This document shows, piece by piece, positions 1 through 8,518 of a stretch of DNA of 64,000 nt. Under the pieces are notes generated by a model. It did no database searches and was not told the origin of the DNA. It worked only from the letters and a program-made list of their open reading frames with translations. The position numbers and the translations under genes are program-made. This DNA is from Synechococcus sp. WH 8109 (lineage in GTDB: Bacteria; Cyanobacteriota; Cyanobacteriia; PCC-6307; Cyanobiaceae), in contig NZ_CP006882.1 of the NCBI RefSeq assembly GCF_000161795.2, forward strand, positions 248,001 to 312,000, read 5' to 3'. Each line of letters opens with the position of its first letter. The stretch's first letter is position 1.

Positions 1-203
1 CGGCTCACCAGAAGCATCAGGCCAAGTGAGAGTGCGCTGATCAGGCTGCCGGTCAACACCGTGATCAAAACGGCGGTGCGCCGTGGGCGCATGCTGAACA
101 AACTCAGTCGCGCTTTGCCGACACGGCTGCCCAAGCGGTCGCCCAGGGTCGACAGCACACCCCCGAGCACCAACAGAACCAGGATCAGTGCCCAGCCGCT
201 CAT
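1..203 (-). CDS. DUF3084 protein, N-terminal part (cut by window edge)
   Basis: The first 67 codons of a minus-strand gene whose remainder lies outside the window. It opens with a hydrophobic segment (about residues 3-16), then a basic stretch containing SRVGKARLSLFSMRPRRTA, then a second hydrophobic segment (about residues 46-64). This double-membrane N-terminus with the KARLSLF / RPR signature is typical of cyanobacterial DUF3084 proteins, which continue into coiled coil and a soluble domain. Function is not established. It lies 27 nt downstream of ntcA on the same strand and could share its transcript. The start is an ATG at 201-203. Confidence 0.8.
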   Translation of the reverse strand, partial: MSGWALILVLLVLGGVLSTLGDRLGSRVGKARLSLFSMRPRRTAVLITVLTGSLISALSLGLMLLVS

Positions 204-230
204 GGCTGCACAAGTCGTGCGATGGCAGGC

Positions 231-947
231 CTAGCTGAAGCGCTTGGCCAGCGCGATCGGATCCAGAACCGTGATTTTCTTGCGGTCAATCTGAACCAGA
301 CCGGACTGACGCAAGTCTCCCAGCAGACGCGTAATTGTGACGCGTGTTGAGCCAATTGCTTCAGCGATGGCCTGATGGGACAGGCGCAGGTCGATGGTGA
401 TGCCCAGCTCATCCGCTACTCCGAAATCCCTGCAAAGCACCAGCAGGAAGCTCACCAGCCGGGATGACATGTCCCGATGGGTGAGGGTTTCAATCATCGT
501 CTCGGTCTGCAGAATCCGGCTGGAGAGACCCTGAAGCAATCGCAGGCCAACGCTGGTGTCTGCTTCGATGGCGGCCTTTACGGAGGTCGCCGGTGCCGTC
601 ACCATTTCGACCCGGGTGAAGGCCACAGCGTGATAGAAGCGGTCGGACCGTTGACCTGTCAGCAGCGACAGCACCCCGAAGAGGCTGTTCTCGCGGAGCA
701 GGGCAACGGTGATCTCTTCTCCTGATTCGTAGACGCGGGATAGACGAACGGCTCCCCGGCGGATCAGATACACCCGTTCTGCGGGATCTCCGGGGAAGAA
801 GATGGTCTTGTTGCGATCCACCAGTTCACTGCTGGCGCCATCGAGATCCCGGATGATCTCCAACAGAGAACGGTTGGCGGGCTCTGCGCTGGGAGCTGGA
901 GCCACCATCTGCGGGGCGTATCGGCTGAAACCTCGGCTACTGGTCAT
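231..947 (-). CDS. ntcA: Global nitrogen regulator NtcA
   Basis: A 238-residue CRP/FNR-family activator that senses 2-oxoglutarate and switches on nitrogen-assimilation genes when ammonium is short. It has an N-terminal cyclic-nucleotide-type beta barrel ([20 protein letters not shown], about residues 48-67) and a C-terminal helix-turn-helix with the recognition segment [15 protein letters not shown], which is near-identical to NtcA in related cyanobacteria. I start it at the ATG at 945-947, preceded by a GGGGG-type ribosome site, and not at the in-frame ATG at 995. That earlier ATG lies upstream of the likely transcription start set by the NtcA promoter at 968-1009. It follows rph and precedes the DUF3084 gene, all on the minus strand. 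Confidence 0.95.
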   Translation of the reverse strand: MTSSRGFSRYAPQMVAPAPSAEPANRSLLEIIRDLDGASSELVDRNKTIFFPGDPAERVYLIRRGAVRLSRVYESGEEITVALLRENSLFGVLSLLTGQRSDRFYHAVAFTRVEMVTAPATSVKAAIEADTSVGLRLLQGLSSRILQTETMIETLTHRDMSSRLVSFLLVLCRDFGVADELGITIDLRLSHQAIAEAIGSTRVTITRLLGDLRQSGLVQIDRKKITVLDPIALAKRFS

Positions 948-967
948 GACAACCCCCTGTTGAAGCG

Positions 968-1009
968 AAGTTACGGAGCCGGCGGTGGCGGCCATGTAGC
1001 GGTTATTAC
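968..1009 (-). promoter_or_regulatory. NtcA-activated promoter of ntcA (autoregulation)
   Basis: Positions 996-1009 read GTAATAACCGCTAC on the minus strand, an exact GTA-N8-TAC NtcA box. Exactly 22 nt downstream is TAACTT (968-973), which fits the TAN3T -10 element. The usual spacing for class II NtcA promoters is 20-24 nt. Transcription would begin near 961, giving a leader of about 14 nt before the ATG at 947. The box overlaps the rph stop codon (1006-1008). Confidence 0.85.
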
Positions 1010-1749
1010 GTAACGCTGCTGTGCTCGTTGAAGGCCTGGCGTTGCGCCTGCATCAGGGATGTCAATCCCGGCTCTGCTAGATCCAGCAGCTCATTGAGTT
1101 GGCTGCGACTGAAGGGCGCACCCTCCGCAGTCCCCTGGATTTCTAGCAGACGGCCATCGCCGGACTGCACAACGTTCAGGTCCACCTCGGCACGGCTGTC
1201 TTCGCTGTAGTCCAGATCCAGCAAGGCCTGGCCATCAACCAAGCCCACGGATACCGCCGCCACCTGATCGATCAGGGGCGATTGCTCCAGGACTCCTTGG
1301 TCCACCAGTGATCGGCAGGCCTGGTCCAGGGCGAGCCAAGCCCCGGTGATCGAGGCCGTCCGGGTGCCGGCGTCCGCTTGGATCACGTCGCAGTCGATCA
1401 GCAAGGTGCGCTCCCCTAGGCGCTCCATGTCGATCACGGCGCGCAGGCTTCGGCCAATCAGCCGCTGAATTTCCTGGGTGCGACCCGAGAGTTTCATCAG
1501 CTCCCGTGATTGCCGCTGTGGGGTGGATCCTGGCAGCAACCGGTATTCGGCGCTGAGCCATCCGAACCCTTCTCCCTTGCGCCAGCGGGGAACCTTGTCC
1601 TCCAAGCAAACGCTGCAGAGAACAGCGGTTCGGCCGGTGTGAACCACAAGAGAGCTCAAGGCAAACCCCATGGGATTCCAGTTCACCGAGAACGGTCGCA
1701 ACTGCTGCGGGCGACGGCCATCAGTGCGTTGTTCAGGGGATTGACTCAT
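1006..1749 (-). CDS. rph: Ribonuclease PH
   Basis: A 247-residue phosphorolytic 3'-5' exoribonuclease that trims tRNA 3' ends. It shows the family start ([13 protein letters not shown], residues 9-21), the [11 protein letters not shown] region, the [15 protein letters not shown] helix and the [19 protein letters not shown] motif that holds the phosphate and metal site. The length matches the family norm of about 240. I chose the ATG at 1747-1749 because the 18 further in-frame upstream codons are not family-like. The gene is divergent from the CobO-like gene at 1895 and ends where the ntcA promoter box begins. Confidence 0.95.
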   Translation of the reverse strand: MSQSPEQRTDGRRPQQLRPFSVNWNPMGFALSSLVVHTGRTAVLCSVCLEDKVPRWRKGEGFGWLSAEYRLLPGSTPQRQSRELMKLSGRTQEIQRLIGRSLRAVIDMERLGERTLLIDCDVIQADAGTRTASITGAWLALDQACRSLVDQGVLEQSPLIDQVAAVSVGLVDGQALLDLDYSEDSRAEVDLNVVQSGDGRLLEIQGTAEGAPFSRSQLNELLDLAEPGLTSLMQAQRQAFNEHSSVT

Positions 1750-1803
1750 CGGTGGTGTGCAGTTCGTCAAGCCTCGCAGGCGGTTGGTTCTCGCCCTGTC
1801 CAA

Positions 1804-1819
1804 ACACCATGGGTGGTGT
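1804..1819. repeat. 16-nt perfect inverted repeat in a divergent promoter region
   Basis: ACACCA-TGGG-TGGTGT sits between the divergent starts of rph (1749) and the CobO-like gene (1895). It could be an operator or a small hairpin. No other copy was noticed and no regulator is assigned. Confidence 0.4.
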
Positions 1820-1894
1820 CAATCCCCTTGTGGAATGTGATCTCGCCGCTACATTCAAGGTCTTGCCGGGGTCGCCCGGACAGATGCTTCCGTG

Positions 1895-2494
1895 ATGACC
1901 ACAAGCCTCGCCGACCCCCAATCCTTCCAGAATTCCCTGGATCGGGATCAGCAGGCCTTACAGCGGGCGGGCCTGAGGCCCTTGCCTGACGTCTCTAACT
2001 CGCCACCCATACATCTGGTGGCTCCCGAAGGGCAGCTGCAAGTGCATACGGCGCCTTATCGAGGTAGTTTCGCCAGTGTGCTCAGCCAGTCCATGCGAGC
2101 TGCCGGCTTGGGCAGTCGTGTTCTGATCAGTCAGTTCCTCAAAGGGGGTGTGCAGCAAGGACCGGCCGGCCGGGTGCAGCTTTGCGGAGGCCTTGTCTGG
2201 CTGCGGCCGCAAGTTCCCCTCTGCCTCTCCTCGCCGGGGCATCCAGGTGGCGCGGAGGCGGTGGCTGAGGTTTGGTCCATTTGCCGCCAGCATCTGATCC
2301 AGGGAGATCTTGACCAGTTGGTGTTGGATGAAATCGGCCTGGCAGTGGCCTTCGGATACCTGGATGAAGCGGACGTGATTGCAGCCCTTGAGCAGCGGCC
2401 CGCTTCGATGGATGTGATCATCACTGGACCTGCCATCCCCGCCGGTGTGGTGGAGATGGCAGATCAAGTCACGGAGTTGCGCCGAGGTTTCTGA
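1895..2494 (+). CDS. CobO/BtuR-like P-loop protein with a degenerate P-loop
   Basis: A 199-residue protein whose C-terminal half follows ATP:corrinoid adenosyltransferase (CobO): LVLDEIGLAVAFGYLDEADV matches the conserved LDE segment, and VIITGPAIP...ADQVTELRRG matches the TGR.AP...ADLVTEM end. The middle segment RVLISQFLKGG also matches the family. The glycine/lysine P-loop expected before it is replaced by APYRGSFASVLS, with no GxGKGKTT. ATP:corrinoid transfer is therefore doubtful and the true role unknown. Start is the ATG at 1895, with a GTG immediately before it. The stop overlaps the dcd start (TGATG), so the two are probably translationally coupled. Confidence 0.7.
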   Translation: MTTSLADPQSFQNSLDRDQQALQRAGLRPLPDVSNSPPIHLVAPEGQLQVHTAPYRGSFASVLSQSMRAAGLGSRVLISQFLKGGVQQGPAGRVQLCGGLVWLRPQVPLCLSSPGHPGGAEAVAEVWSICRQHLIQGDLDQLVLDEIGLAVAFGYLDEADVIAALEQRPASMDVIITGPAIPAGVVEMADQVTELRRGF

Positions 2495-3087
2495 TGCTCA
2501 AGTGCGATCGCTGGATCACCGAACAGGCCGGGCAGGGAATGATCGAGCCATTCCAGAGCGGTCTGGTCCGTCACCTGGAGCCGGAGCAGAAGCTGCGGCC
2601 AGTGCTGAGTTTTGGTTGCTCCTCCTACGGCTACGACTTACGCCTCTCTCCCCAGGAATTTCTGATCTTCCGGCATGTTCCAGGCACGGTGATGAACCCC
2701 AAGCGGTTCAACCCTGCCAACCTCGAACCCACTCCCCTTCATGAGGATGAAGACGGGCGTTATTTCATTCTCCCGGCCCATTCCTATGGCCTCGGTGTGG
2801 CCTTGGAGAAGTTGCGCGTTCCCCCCAACATCACCGTGATCTGCTTGGGCAAGAGCACCTATGCCCGTCTTGGAATCATCGTGAACACCACCCCGGCAGA
2901 AGCGAGCTGGGAGGGTCACCTCACCCTTGAATTCAGTAACAGTTCCGGTGCTGACTGCCGCATCTATGCCGATGAGGGCATCTGTCAGCTGCTGTTTTTT
3001 GAGGGTGATCCCTGCTCGACGACCTACAGCGATCGACAAGGCAAGTACCAGCACCAACCGGAACGGGTGACGCTGGCCAAGGTCTAG
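2494..3087 (+). CDS. dcd: dCTP deaminase
   Basis: A 197-residue enzyme that deaminates dCTP to dUTP, feeding dUMP to thymidylate synthesis. It has the trimeric dUTPase-like fold signature: LSFGCSSYGYDLRL (about residues 33-46), the GKSTYARLGI motif and the catalytic TTPAEASWEGHLTLEFSN segment containing the essential glutamate. Length and motifs are normal for Dcd, so it appears complete. It overlaps the CobO-like gene by 1 nt. It is convergent with thyX, which uses the product pathway. Confidence 0.95.
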   Translation: MLKCDRWITEQAGQGMIEPFQSGLVRHLEPEQKLRPVLSFGCSSYGYDLRLSPQEFLIFRHVPGTVMNPKRFNPANLEPTPLHEDEDGRYFILPAHSYGLGVALEKLRVPPNITVICLGKSTYARLGIIVNTTPAEASWEGHLTLEFSNSSGADCRIYADEGICQLLFFEGDPCSTTYSDRQGKYQHQPERVTLAKV

Positions 3088-3098
3088 TTCTCTCCTGA

Positions 3099-3821
3099 TT
3101 AGGGGGCCAAACGCGCCCGGTGCAGCCTGCTCTTTGAGTACCAGGCTGCAAATTCAGGGGCCCACTCCACCATGTGGGGCCACATCAGATCACAGAGCTG
3201 GCGGATCTCGAGCTGGGCATCGAGCTTGGCCCGCAGATCCATGAAGTGCAGGAACGCTCGCAGGCTGAAGCTCACCACAAAATGCTGGCGGTAGTCGAAG
3301 GGAAGGATGCCGCGGGCGTGCTCCTCGGCGAAGCCGGCCCTGAGCAGATCCCTGTAGCGCTCTGCGGCGCTCCGGCAGAGATCAAGATCCTGTTGGCGTA
3401 ATGCTTCGGTGTAGGCGTATTTCTTGCCCTGTCGATCGCTGTACATACCGATGGGCCGCAGATAGAACACCTCTTCCAGGTCCAGGGCTCCATCCGCTGC
3501 ACGGCAGATGCGTTCACCGGTGTAACGCATCGATTGCACATCGAAGCTCACTCCAACCCGGTGGGTGCGGGCCTGCTGCATCACCGAGTGCGGGAACCAG
3601 CCCACGTTCAGCACGATCTGCGCATGCTCCATCGGGCCGTAGTGGCCGCGTTCTCCAGACAGCAGGCGTTTTACACAGATCTCTCCAGCCCGCTGCTCAT
3701 CTGGCCAGTTGGCACGATCTTCGGCCACGAATCCTTCGCTGTAGTCCTGATGCATGGCGGCGTACACGCATTGCTGCGGGTTCGGCGTAGCTGCGATCAG
3801 ATCGACCCGAAAGCGGTCCAT
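3099..3821 (-). CDS. thyX: FAD-dependent thymidylate synthase ThyX
   Basis: A 240-residue flavoprotein that methylates dUMP to dTMP with methylenetetrahydrofolate. The signature region reads QQARTHRVGVSFDVQSMRYT, the variant THR-X8-S form of the RHR-X7/8-S ThyX motif that I associate with cyanobacteria. A long central H-bonding region (GHYGPMEHAQIVLNVGWFPH) precedes it. I place the start at the ATG at 3821 (MDRFRVDLI), but an in-frame ATG at 3854 and TTG at 3869 are possible, and none has a clear ribosome site. It lies downstream of txlA on the same strand and is convergent with dcd. Confidence 0.9.
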   Translation of the reverse strand: MDRFRVDLIAATPNPQQCVYAAMHQDYSEGFVAEDRANWPDEQRAGEICVKRLLSGERGHYGPMEHAQIVLNVGWFPHSVMQQARTHRVGVSFDVQSMRYTGERICRAADGALDLEEVFYLRPIGMYSDRQGKKYAYTEALRQQDLDLCRSAAERYRDLLRAGFAEEHARGILPFDYRQHFVVSFSLRAFLHFMDLRAKLDAQLEIRQLCDLMWPHMVEWAPEFAAWYSKSRLHRARLAP

Positions 3822-3865
3822 GGGAGCGTCAGAGTGACGAGTTGTGGTGATCATGGCGAGGCGTG

Positions 3866-4441
3866 TCAACCATGGCTGCGGGGCCCCGCGTTGGCTGGGC
3901 TCGAGGCCCCTGCCATCGCCTTGTTCGCAGAGGGGGGCGTCAGCAGCTGGCTGATGTTGCCGACGCCAGGTAAGGCCGGCAACGGCTGATTTTCAAGCAG
4001 TGCTGTGGTGAGCAGCTGGAGCTCCTCAGCGCTGCGAAAACCGAGGGATCGCCCCTTGGCTTCCCCCTCAGCGTTGAACAGGTTCAACTGGGGAATGCCG
4101 TTGACGTCGTAGCGATCAACAAGATCTTGCCAACGGGGGTTGTCGACGTTGACCAGAACAACATCGAGTCGATCTCGCGATTGCTTCTCCAAATCCAGCA
4201 TCGAAGGGGCCATCTCTCTGCAGACCTGGCACCAATCGGCGTAGAACTCGATCAGCGTTGGGCGGCCGTTGGTTAACGCTGTTTGTGGGTCGAGGGATCG
4301 TCTCGCCAGCTGCTCCATCGGGCTTTCGCTCTGAATGCCACCGCGGAGGACAACCAGGCCGGTGGCCAGAGCCACCGCAATCAGCACCAGCACCCATCGC
4401 TGCGCTATGCCCAGGGGCGAAGACTCCGGGGTGCCTGTCAT
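3866..4441 (-). CDS. txlA: Thioredoxin-like membrane-anchored protein TxlA (HCF164-like)
   Basis: A 191-residue protein with one N-terminal membrane anchor (about residues 16-33) and a thioredoxin fold carrying the WCQVC active site (about residue 71). This matches cyanobacterial TxlA and plant HCF164, which pass reducing power across the thylakoid membrane during cytochrome b6f and photosystem assembly. The region before the active site, TLIEFYADWCQVCREMAP, is typical. A proline-rich tail follows. It is divergent from the membrane protein at 4505 and upstream of thyX. Confidence 0.9.
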   Translation of the reverse strand: MTGTPESSPLGIAQRWVLVLIAVALATGLVVLRGGIQSESPMEQLARRSLDPQTALTNGRPTLIEFYADWCQVCREMAPSMLDLEKQSRDRLDVVLVNVDNPRWQDLVDRYDVNGIPQLNLFNAEGEAKGRSLGFRSAEELQLLTTALLENQPLPALPGVGNISQLLTPPSANKAMAGASSPANAGPRSHG

Positions 4442-4504
4442 CGCACGTCAACCGCAGCGATCACTCTGGCAGCTCCTTCGAGAGGCCGCCGCTACCTTGA
4501 TTCC

Positions 4505-5008
4505 ATGCCAATTCTGCGACTGCTGAGCCTTCCGGTTCGTGCGCCGTTGCTGACGGTGCTGTTTCTCGTTGCGGTTGTGCTCGGCAACCATTGGCAGATT
4601 GTTCAGCCCTCCTTCACGTCTCCCTATGGCGTGAGTGCGGCCTGGTTCTGGGGTTTCGTGCTGCTTCAGACCCAGGTGGTTGTCGTCTTCTGCACCATGC
4701 CCGATCTGCTGTTGCGCCAGGTGTCGTTGCTGATGGCATCGAGCCGGGTGATGACGTTGGTGGTCACGCTGCTGGTGGTGATCACCGGTGGCATCTACCT
4801 GCTGAAGCTCAATGTGCTCACCGACGTTTTGATCTTGGCCTCAGCCGTGCTGTTGGCCAGGCTCGATCTCATCCGCATCGGTGTTCTGCCCGCCGCCGGG
4901 ATTTGCCTGCTTTTGATGAGTTTGGTCGTGATCGCTGGCATCGTCGCCGGCACGCTTCTGCCCCACCCCACCGCCACTCTCTTTGCAGAACGATTGTTTG
5001 CCGCCTAG
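4505..5008 (+). CDS. Conserved membrane protein, function unknown
   Basis: A 167-residue hydrophobic protein with about five predicted membrane helices (near residues 10-30, 42-62, 75-100, 105-125 and 130-155). I recognise no family. The start is the ATG at 4505, since the 74 in-frame codons upstream are not hydrophobic and overlap the txlA promoter side. Its last 168 nt overlap the 3' end of the transglycosylase gene on the other strand, which is unusually long for a tail-to-tail overlap. Confidence 0.65.
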   Translation: MPILRLLSLPVRAPLLTVLFLVAVVLGNHWQIVQPSFTSPYGVSAAWFWGFVLLQTQVVVVFCTMPDLLLRQVSLLMASSRVMTLVVTLLVVITGGIYLLKLNVLTDVLILASAVLLARLDLIRIGVLPAAGICLLLMSLVVIAGIVAGTLLPHPTATLFAERLFAA

Positions 5009-7066
5009 GTAGCCGAGCAGATTGTCCAGCACTTTCTTGGTGTAGAAGCGTGTTTCCGGGTAGGGAATGCGTTCCACCCAGAGCTCATCGTCGACTTGAT
5101 CCGTGGGTTGCGCCCAAGAGGCCACAGCACCAGGCCCGGCGTTGTAACTGGCAATGCTGCGAAAGGGGTCGTTCTCCCATTGCTCCAGCAGGTGGTTGAG
5201 GTAGCGCGCGCCCAGTTCGAAGTTGTCGGCGGGATCCTTCAGCATTGCCGTACTGGTTGGTGCGTCAGCCATCTCTGTGGCCGTAGAGGGCAGCAATTGC
5301 ATCACCCCTACGGCCCCAGCAGGGGAGACGACACCAGGAGCAAAGCGTGATTCCTGTTTGGCTATCGCTCGCAGCAGATTGGCTTGAATGCCTGCTTGCT
5401 CTGCCGCTGTCTGTATCTCAGCTTCGAAGAGGCGAGGGAATTGGCTGCGATGCAGAAGAGTCCGTTGATGGCAGCTCGGCTCACGCCAGCGGAGGCTGAG
5501 CCACCAGAGCTGGTCCAGTCCCATCCAGGTGTCCCCGACGGCAAGGCGCAGCCTGCCTTCGGCGAGACGTTCCTCGGGTGGCGTCGGGACGGCAGGATCG
5601 GCCTGGGCCTGCCAGGCCTCCCAGGCGGCGTGCACCTGGCCTAGGCGCCAAAGCTCATTTACCAGGCGGTGATGGCTGTTGAGCGGTTGCCAGGCTGGTG
5701 GCTCCTGCTGCGGGTCTGGGGATCGCAACGCCAGGGGTTCGGCCATATCCAGCTGCTCCATGGCGCGCCATCGGTAGTAGCCCCCGGGGAAGACCCCGAT
5801 CAGGCGGCGCCAGGTGCGTTCTGCCTTCGTCGTCTCGCCGAGTTGCTTGTGGCTAAGCCCCAACCAGAACAGCCGCCGCGTCTCCAATGGTGGTGGGAGG
5901 GGGCCATCCTCATCGGGGCGTTCCAGCAGGGTGCGGGCACGATCCCAATCTCCAGCCAGAAATGCCTCGCGGGCGAGGTCCCATTGGAGTTGCCAGATGT
6001 CGGGGTTGTTGGGCCAGCGGCTCAGGGCGGCATCCGCCCCATCGCCGCCGGCGAGTCGCACGCGAGCTGCGGCGACAGCGGCTGAGCGCTCCTCAAGGGC
6101 AGCCGGAAGGGCATCCAGCACTCCAGGCTGGGCATCGAGCGGTTCGCTCAAGATCCTTGCTGCTTCAAGGCTGGCGGGGTGGTTTGGGTGGCTCTGCGCC
6201 AGGGTTAGCAGCCGGGCTGTACCTGCACCAGGGTTGCCATGCAGCAGCAGGGAATGACCGATGGCTAGCTGGGTCTCTGGGGAGGCCTCAAGCTCCTTAA
6301 GACAGGTCAGTGCGGTGTCGGCATGACCTTGTTTTGCCAGTGCTTGCGCCAAGATTTCGCGTTGGTCGGGTTGAGGTGCCTGCGCTCCCGTGGCCTGGCA
6401 GGCGTCACGCATCAGCCCAAGGGCGCCGGCTCGGCGCGAATTCCAACGGGCCAGGTGCAGGGCGCCTTGATGGCTTGCCAGCGCTTTGGAGCCATCCCGA
6501 GCCGCCAAGGTCAGTGCTGCGGGGTGCGCCGGTTGCTGTTGGAGCAGCTGCTGGTGAAGAACGGGCTTTTTGTTGCCAAGCGCCAATCGAGCCCAAGCGG
6601 AGCCGGGTGCTTCGGGAAAGCGATCCAACAGGAGCTGCCAGGTCTCAGCCGCGTCTGATGGCTTGCCCTGGGCGGCGGCGGTGAGGGCTGCACGTTCGAG
6701 CACCACGGCCGCCATTGGATCGCGCCCCCAGCCTTGGCCATGGAGCAGTTGCGGTGACCCATCCCTGGCCACCATCAACAGGGCGGCCTCTCGACGGGTC
6801 TGCGGATCGATGGCCCAGCGGTAGTGCTGCCAGAGCCTTGCCTGCGAGACCTCAGGCGTGAGGCGCTGATGCTGCTTGTTCAGTAGCAGCTGCCCGCCCC
6901 ATGCAGTCAACCCACTGAAACCAGCAACCGAAAGCAGCAGCAGCGTTCCGATTCGCGGGCCTGCCTGCACACCCAACCTGGAGCTCGATTCATTCTGATG
7001 CTTCGAAGACAGTTGGTGAGCCTTTGATCGCCTGCGGGTCGTGGAGGGCAGAGCTGCACCTGTCAC
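4841..7066 (-). CDS. Soluble lytic murein transglycosylase (Slt70-like)
   Basis: A 741-residue protein: an N-terminal membrane/signal segment (about residues 40-60), a long alpha-helical repeat region rich in Leu, Trp and Ala (about 75-540), and a C-terminal goose-lysozyme-like SLT domain. The catalytic motif is AIAKQESRFAPGVVSPAGAV with the active glutamate, followed by GVMQLLPSTA and SIASYNAGPGAV. It would cleave peptidoglycan glycan strands to 1,6-anhydro products. The start is GTG at 7064-7066; a later start is possible. The final 56 residues are polar and low-complexity and lie antisense to the 4505 gene. Confidence 0.88.
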   Translation of the reverse strand: MTGAALPSTTRRRSKAHQLSSKHQNESSSRLGVQAGPRIGTLLLLSVAGFSGLTAWGGQLLLNKQHQRLTPEVSQARLWQHYRWAIDPQTRREAALLMVARDGSPQLLHGQGWGRDPMAAVVLERAALTAAAQGKPSDAAETWQLLLDRFPEAPGSAWARLALGNKKPVLHQQLLQQQPAHPAALTLAARDGSKALASHQGALHLARWNSRRAGALGLMRDACQATGAQAPQPDQREILAQALAKQGHADTALTCLKELEASPETQLAIGHSLLLHGNPGAGTARLLTLAQSHPNHPASLEAARILSEPLDAQPGVLDALPAALEERSAAVAAARVRLAGGDGADAALSRWPNNPDIWQLQWDLAREAFLAGDWDRARTLLERPDEDGPLPPPLETRRLFWLGLSHKQLGETTKAERTWRRLIGVFPGGYYRWRAMEQLDMAEPLALRSPDPQQEPPAWQPLNSHHRLVNELWRLGQVHAAWEAWQAQADPAVPTPPEERLAEGRLRLAVGDTWMGLDQLWWLSLRWREPSCHQRTLLHRSQFPRLFEAEIQTAAEQAGIQANLLRAIAKQESRFAPGVVSPAGAVGVMQLLPSTATEMADAPTSTAMLKDPADNFELGARYLNHLLEQWENDPFRSIASYNAGPGAVASWAQPTDQVDDELWVERIPYPETRFYTKKVLDNLLGYLGGKQSFCKESGGGVGQKRAGDDASDHDQTHQKQANPGGGQNTDADEIEPGQQHG

Positions 7067-7123
7067 GTCCTTGGGAATCAGTCTCAGAGGTGCTTCCTAT
7101 GGTGCTGTCCACGATTGAGACCC

Positions 7124-8518
7124 ATGGTTCAAAAGGCGTGCTCCCCGATTGGCCCCGCTCTCGGTGACGCTGCGCCAGGGTTTGGAACCGATGGGATCCG
7201 TGGGCTCGCCGGCACGGTTCTCACCCCCGCCCTGTGTCTTCAGGTGGGCTACTGGGTCGGTCGGGTTCTGCAGGTTGAAGGTCCTGTTCTGATCGGGATG
7301 GACTCCCGGACCAGCGGCAGCATGGTAGTTGCTGCCCTTACGGCCGGCTTGACGGCCGCTGGTCGAGATGTGTGGACCCTTGGGCTCTGTCCGACGCCGG
7401 CGGTTCCGTTATTGATTCGCCAGCTGGGGGCCGCCGGCGGGTTGATGGTCTCCGCCAGCCATAACCCCCCTCCAGACAACGGCATCAAAGTGTTTGGTGC
7501 CGATGGCGCCAAACTCAGCGCTTCCCGTCAAGCCCAGGTGGAAGCCGGTCTGCAGGGGCAGACGCCCATGGCTGAGCAAGCAACATTCCGCTGCGGTGTG
7601 GCGCGATCCAGCACCGATCTCCTGGATGGCTACAGAGAGTTGTTGCAGCAATCGGTGGCTGAACGGCGACTGGATGGCGTTCCCGTCGTTTTGGACCTCT
7701 GCTGGGGATCCGCGACGGCGTGTGGTGCCGATGCCTTCCGTGCCCTGGGGGCTGATCTCACGGTTCTCCATGGGGAACCCGATGGCTCCCGCATCAACGT
7801 GGCTTGCGGGTCAACTCATCTGGAACCGCTGCAACGGGCTGTGATCGAGCGCGGCGCGGCGATGGGTTTTGCCTTTGACGGTGATGCCGATCGGATGCTG
7901 GCGGTGGACGGCCGGGGCCGCATCATCGACGGCGACCACGTGCTGTTCCTCTGGGGATCCGTACTGCAGGAGCATCAGGCGCTCCCCGATCAGCGGTTGG
8001 TGGCCACTGTGATGTCGAACCTTGGCTTCGAGCGTGCCTGGCAGCAGCGGGGCGGCACCCTCGATCGCACGCCGGTGGGAGATCAGCACGTTCATGCCGC
8101 CATGGTTGCCAGTGGCGCGGGCCTCGGTGGAGAACAATCCGGCCACATCCTTTCCGCCTCCCATGGGCTGTGTGGCGATGGTGTTCTGACCGCCGTTCAG
8201 TTGGCCACCTTGTGCCATGCCCAGGGCATCAGCCTCAGCGATTGGTTGGACAGCAGTTTCCAGGCCTATCCGCAGAAATTGGTCAATGTGCGGGTGATGG
8301 ACCGTTTGCGCCGTAAGAACTGGAGCGCCTGCAACGCTCTGACCGACGCCATTGCTTCAGCGGAGCAGTCGATGGGCGAGACCGGTCGCATTTTGGTGCG
8401 GGCCAGTGGCACGGAGCCCGTGTTGCGGGTGATGGTGGAAGCCGAGCAGTCGGACGCTGTGGAGCATTGGACGGGGCATCTGGCCGCCGTTGCCGAGGAC
8501 CATCTCAACGCGGCCTGA
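7124..8518 (+). CDS. glmM: Phosphoglucosamine mutase
   Basis: A 464-residue enzyme that converts glucosamine-6-phosphate to glucosamine-1-phosphate for UDP-GlcNAc and peptidoglycan. It carries the FGTDGIRG start (about residue 20), the phosphoserine loop MVSASHNPPPDNGIK, the metal site FAFDGDADRML and the C-terminal phosphate-binding RASGTEPVLRVM. It appears complete. The ATG at 7124 is used rather than the TTG at 7115. It is divergent from the transglycosylase gene and convergent (14 nt overlap) with the BadF-type kinase. Confidence 0.93.
   Translation: MVQKACSPIGPALGDAAPGFGTDGIRGLAGTVLTPALCLQVGYWVGRVLQVEGPVLIGMDSRTSGSMVVAALTAGLTAAGRDVWTLGLCPTPAVPLLIRQLGAAGGLMVSASHNPPPDNGIKVFGADGAKLSASRQAQVEAGLQGQTPMAEQATFRCGVARSSTDLLDGYRELLQQSVAERRLDGVPVVLDLCWGSATACGADAFRALGADLTVLHGEPDGSRINVACGSTHLEPLQRAVIERGAAMGFAFDGDADRMLAVDGRGRIIDGDHVLFLWGSVLQEHQALPDQRLVATVMSNLGFERAWQQRGGTLDRTPVGDQHVHAAMVASGAGLGGEQSGHILSASHGLCGDGVLTAVQLATLCHAQGISLSDWLDSSFQAYPQKLVNVRVMDRLRRKNWSACNALTDAIASAEQSMGETGRILVRASGTEPVLRVMVEAEQSDAVEHWTGHLAAVAEDHLNAA

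Noticed and set aside
948..995. Upstream in-frame extension of ntcA to an ATG at 995
   Set aside because: It lies upstream of the predicted transcription start (about 961) and is not needed for the protein; relatives start at the equivalent of 947 as I recall.
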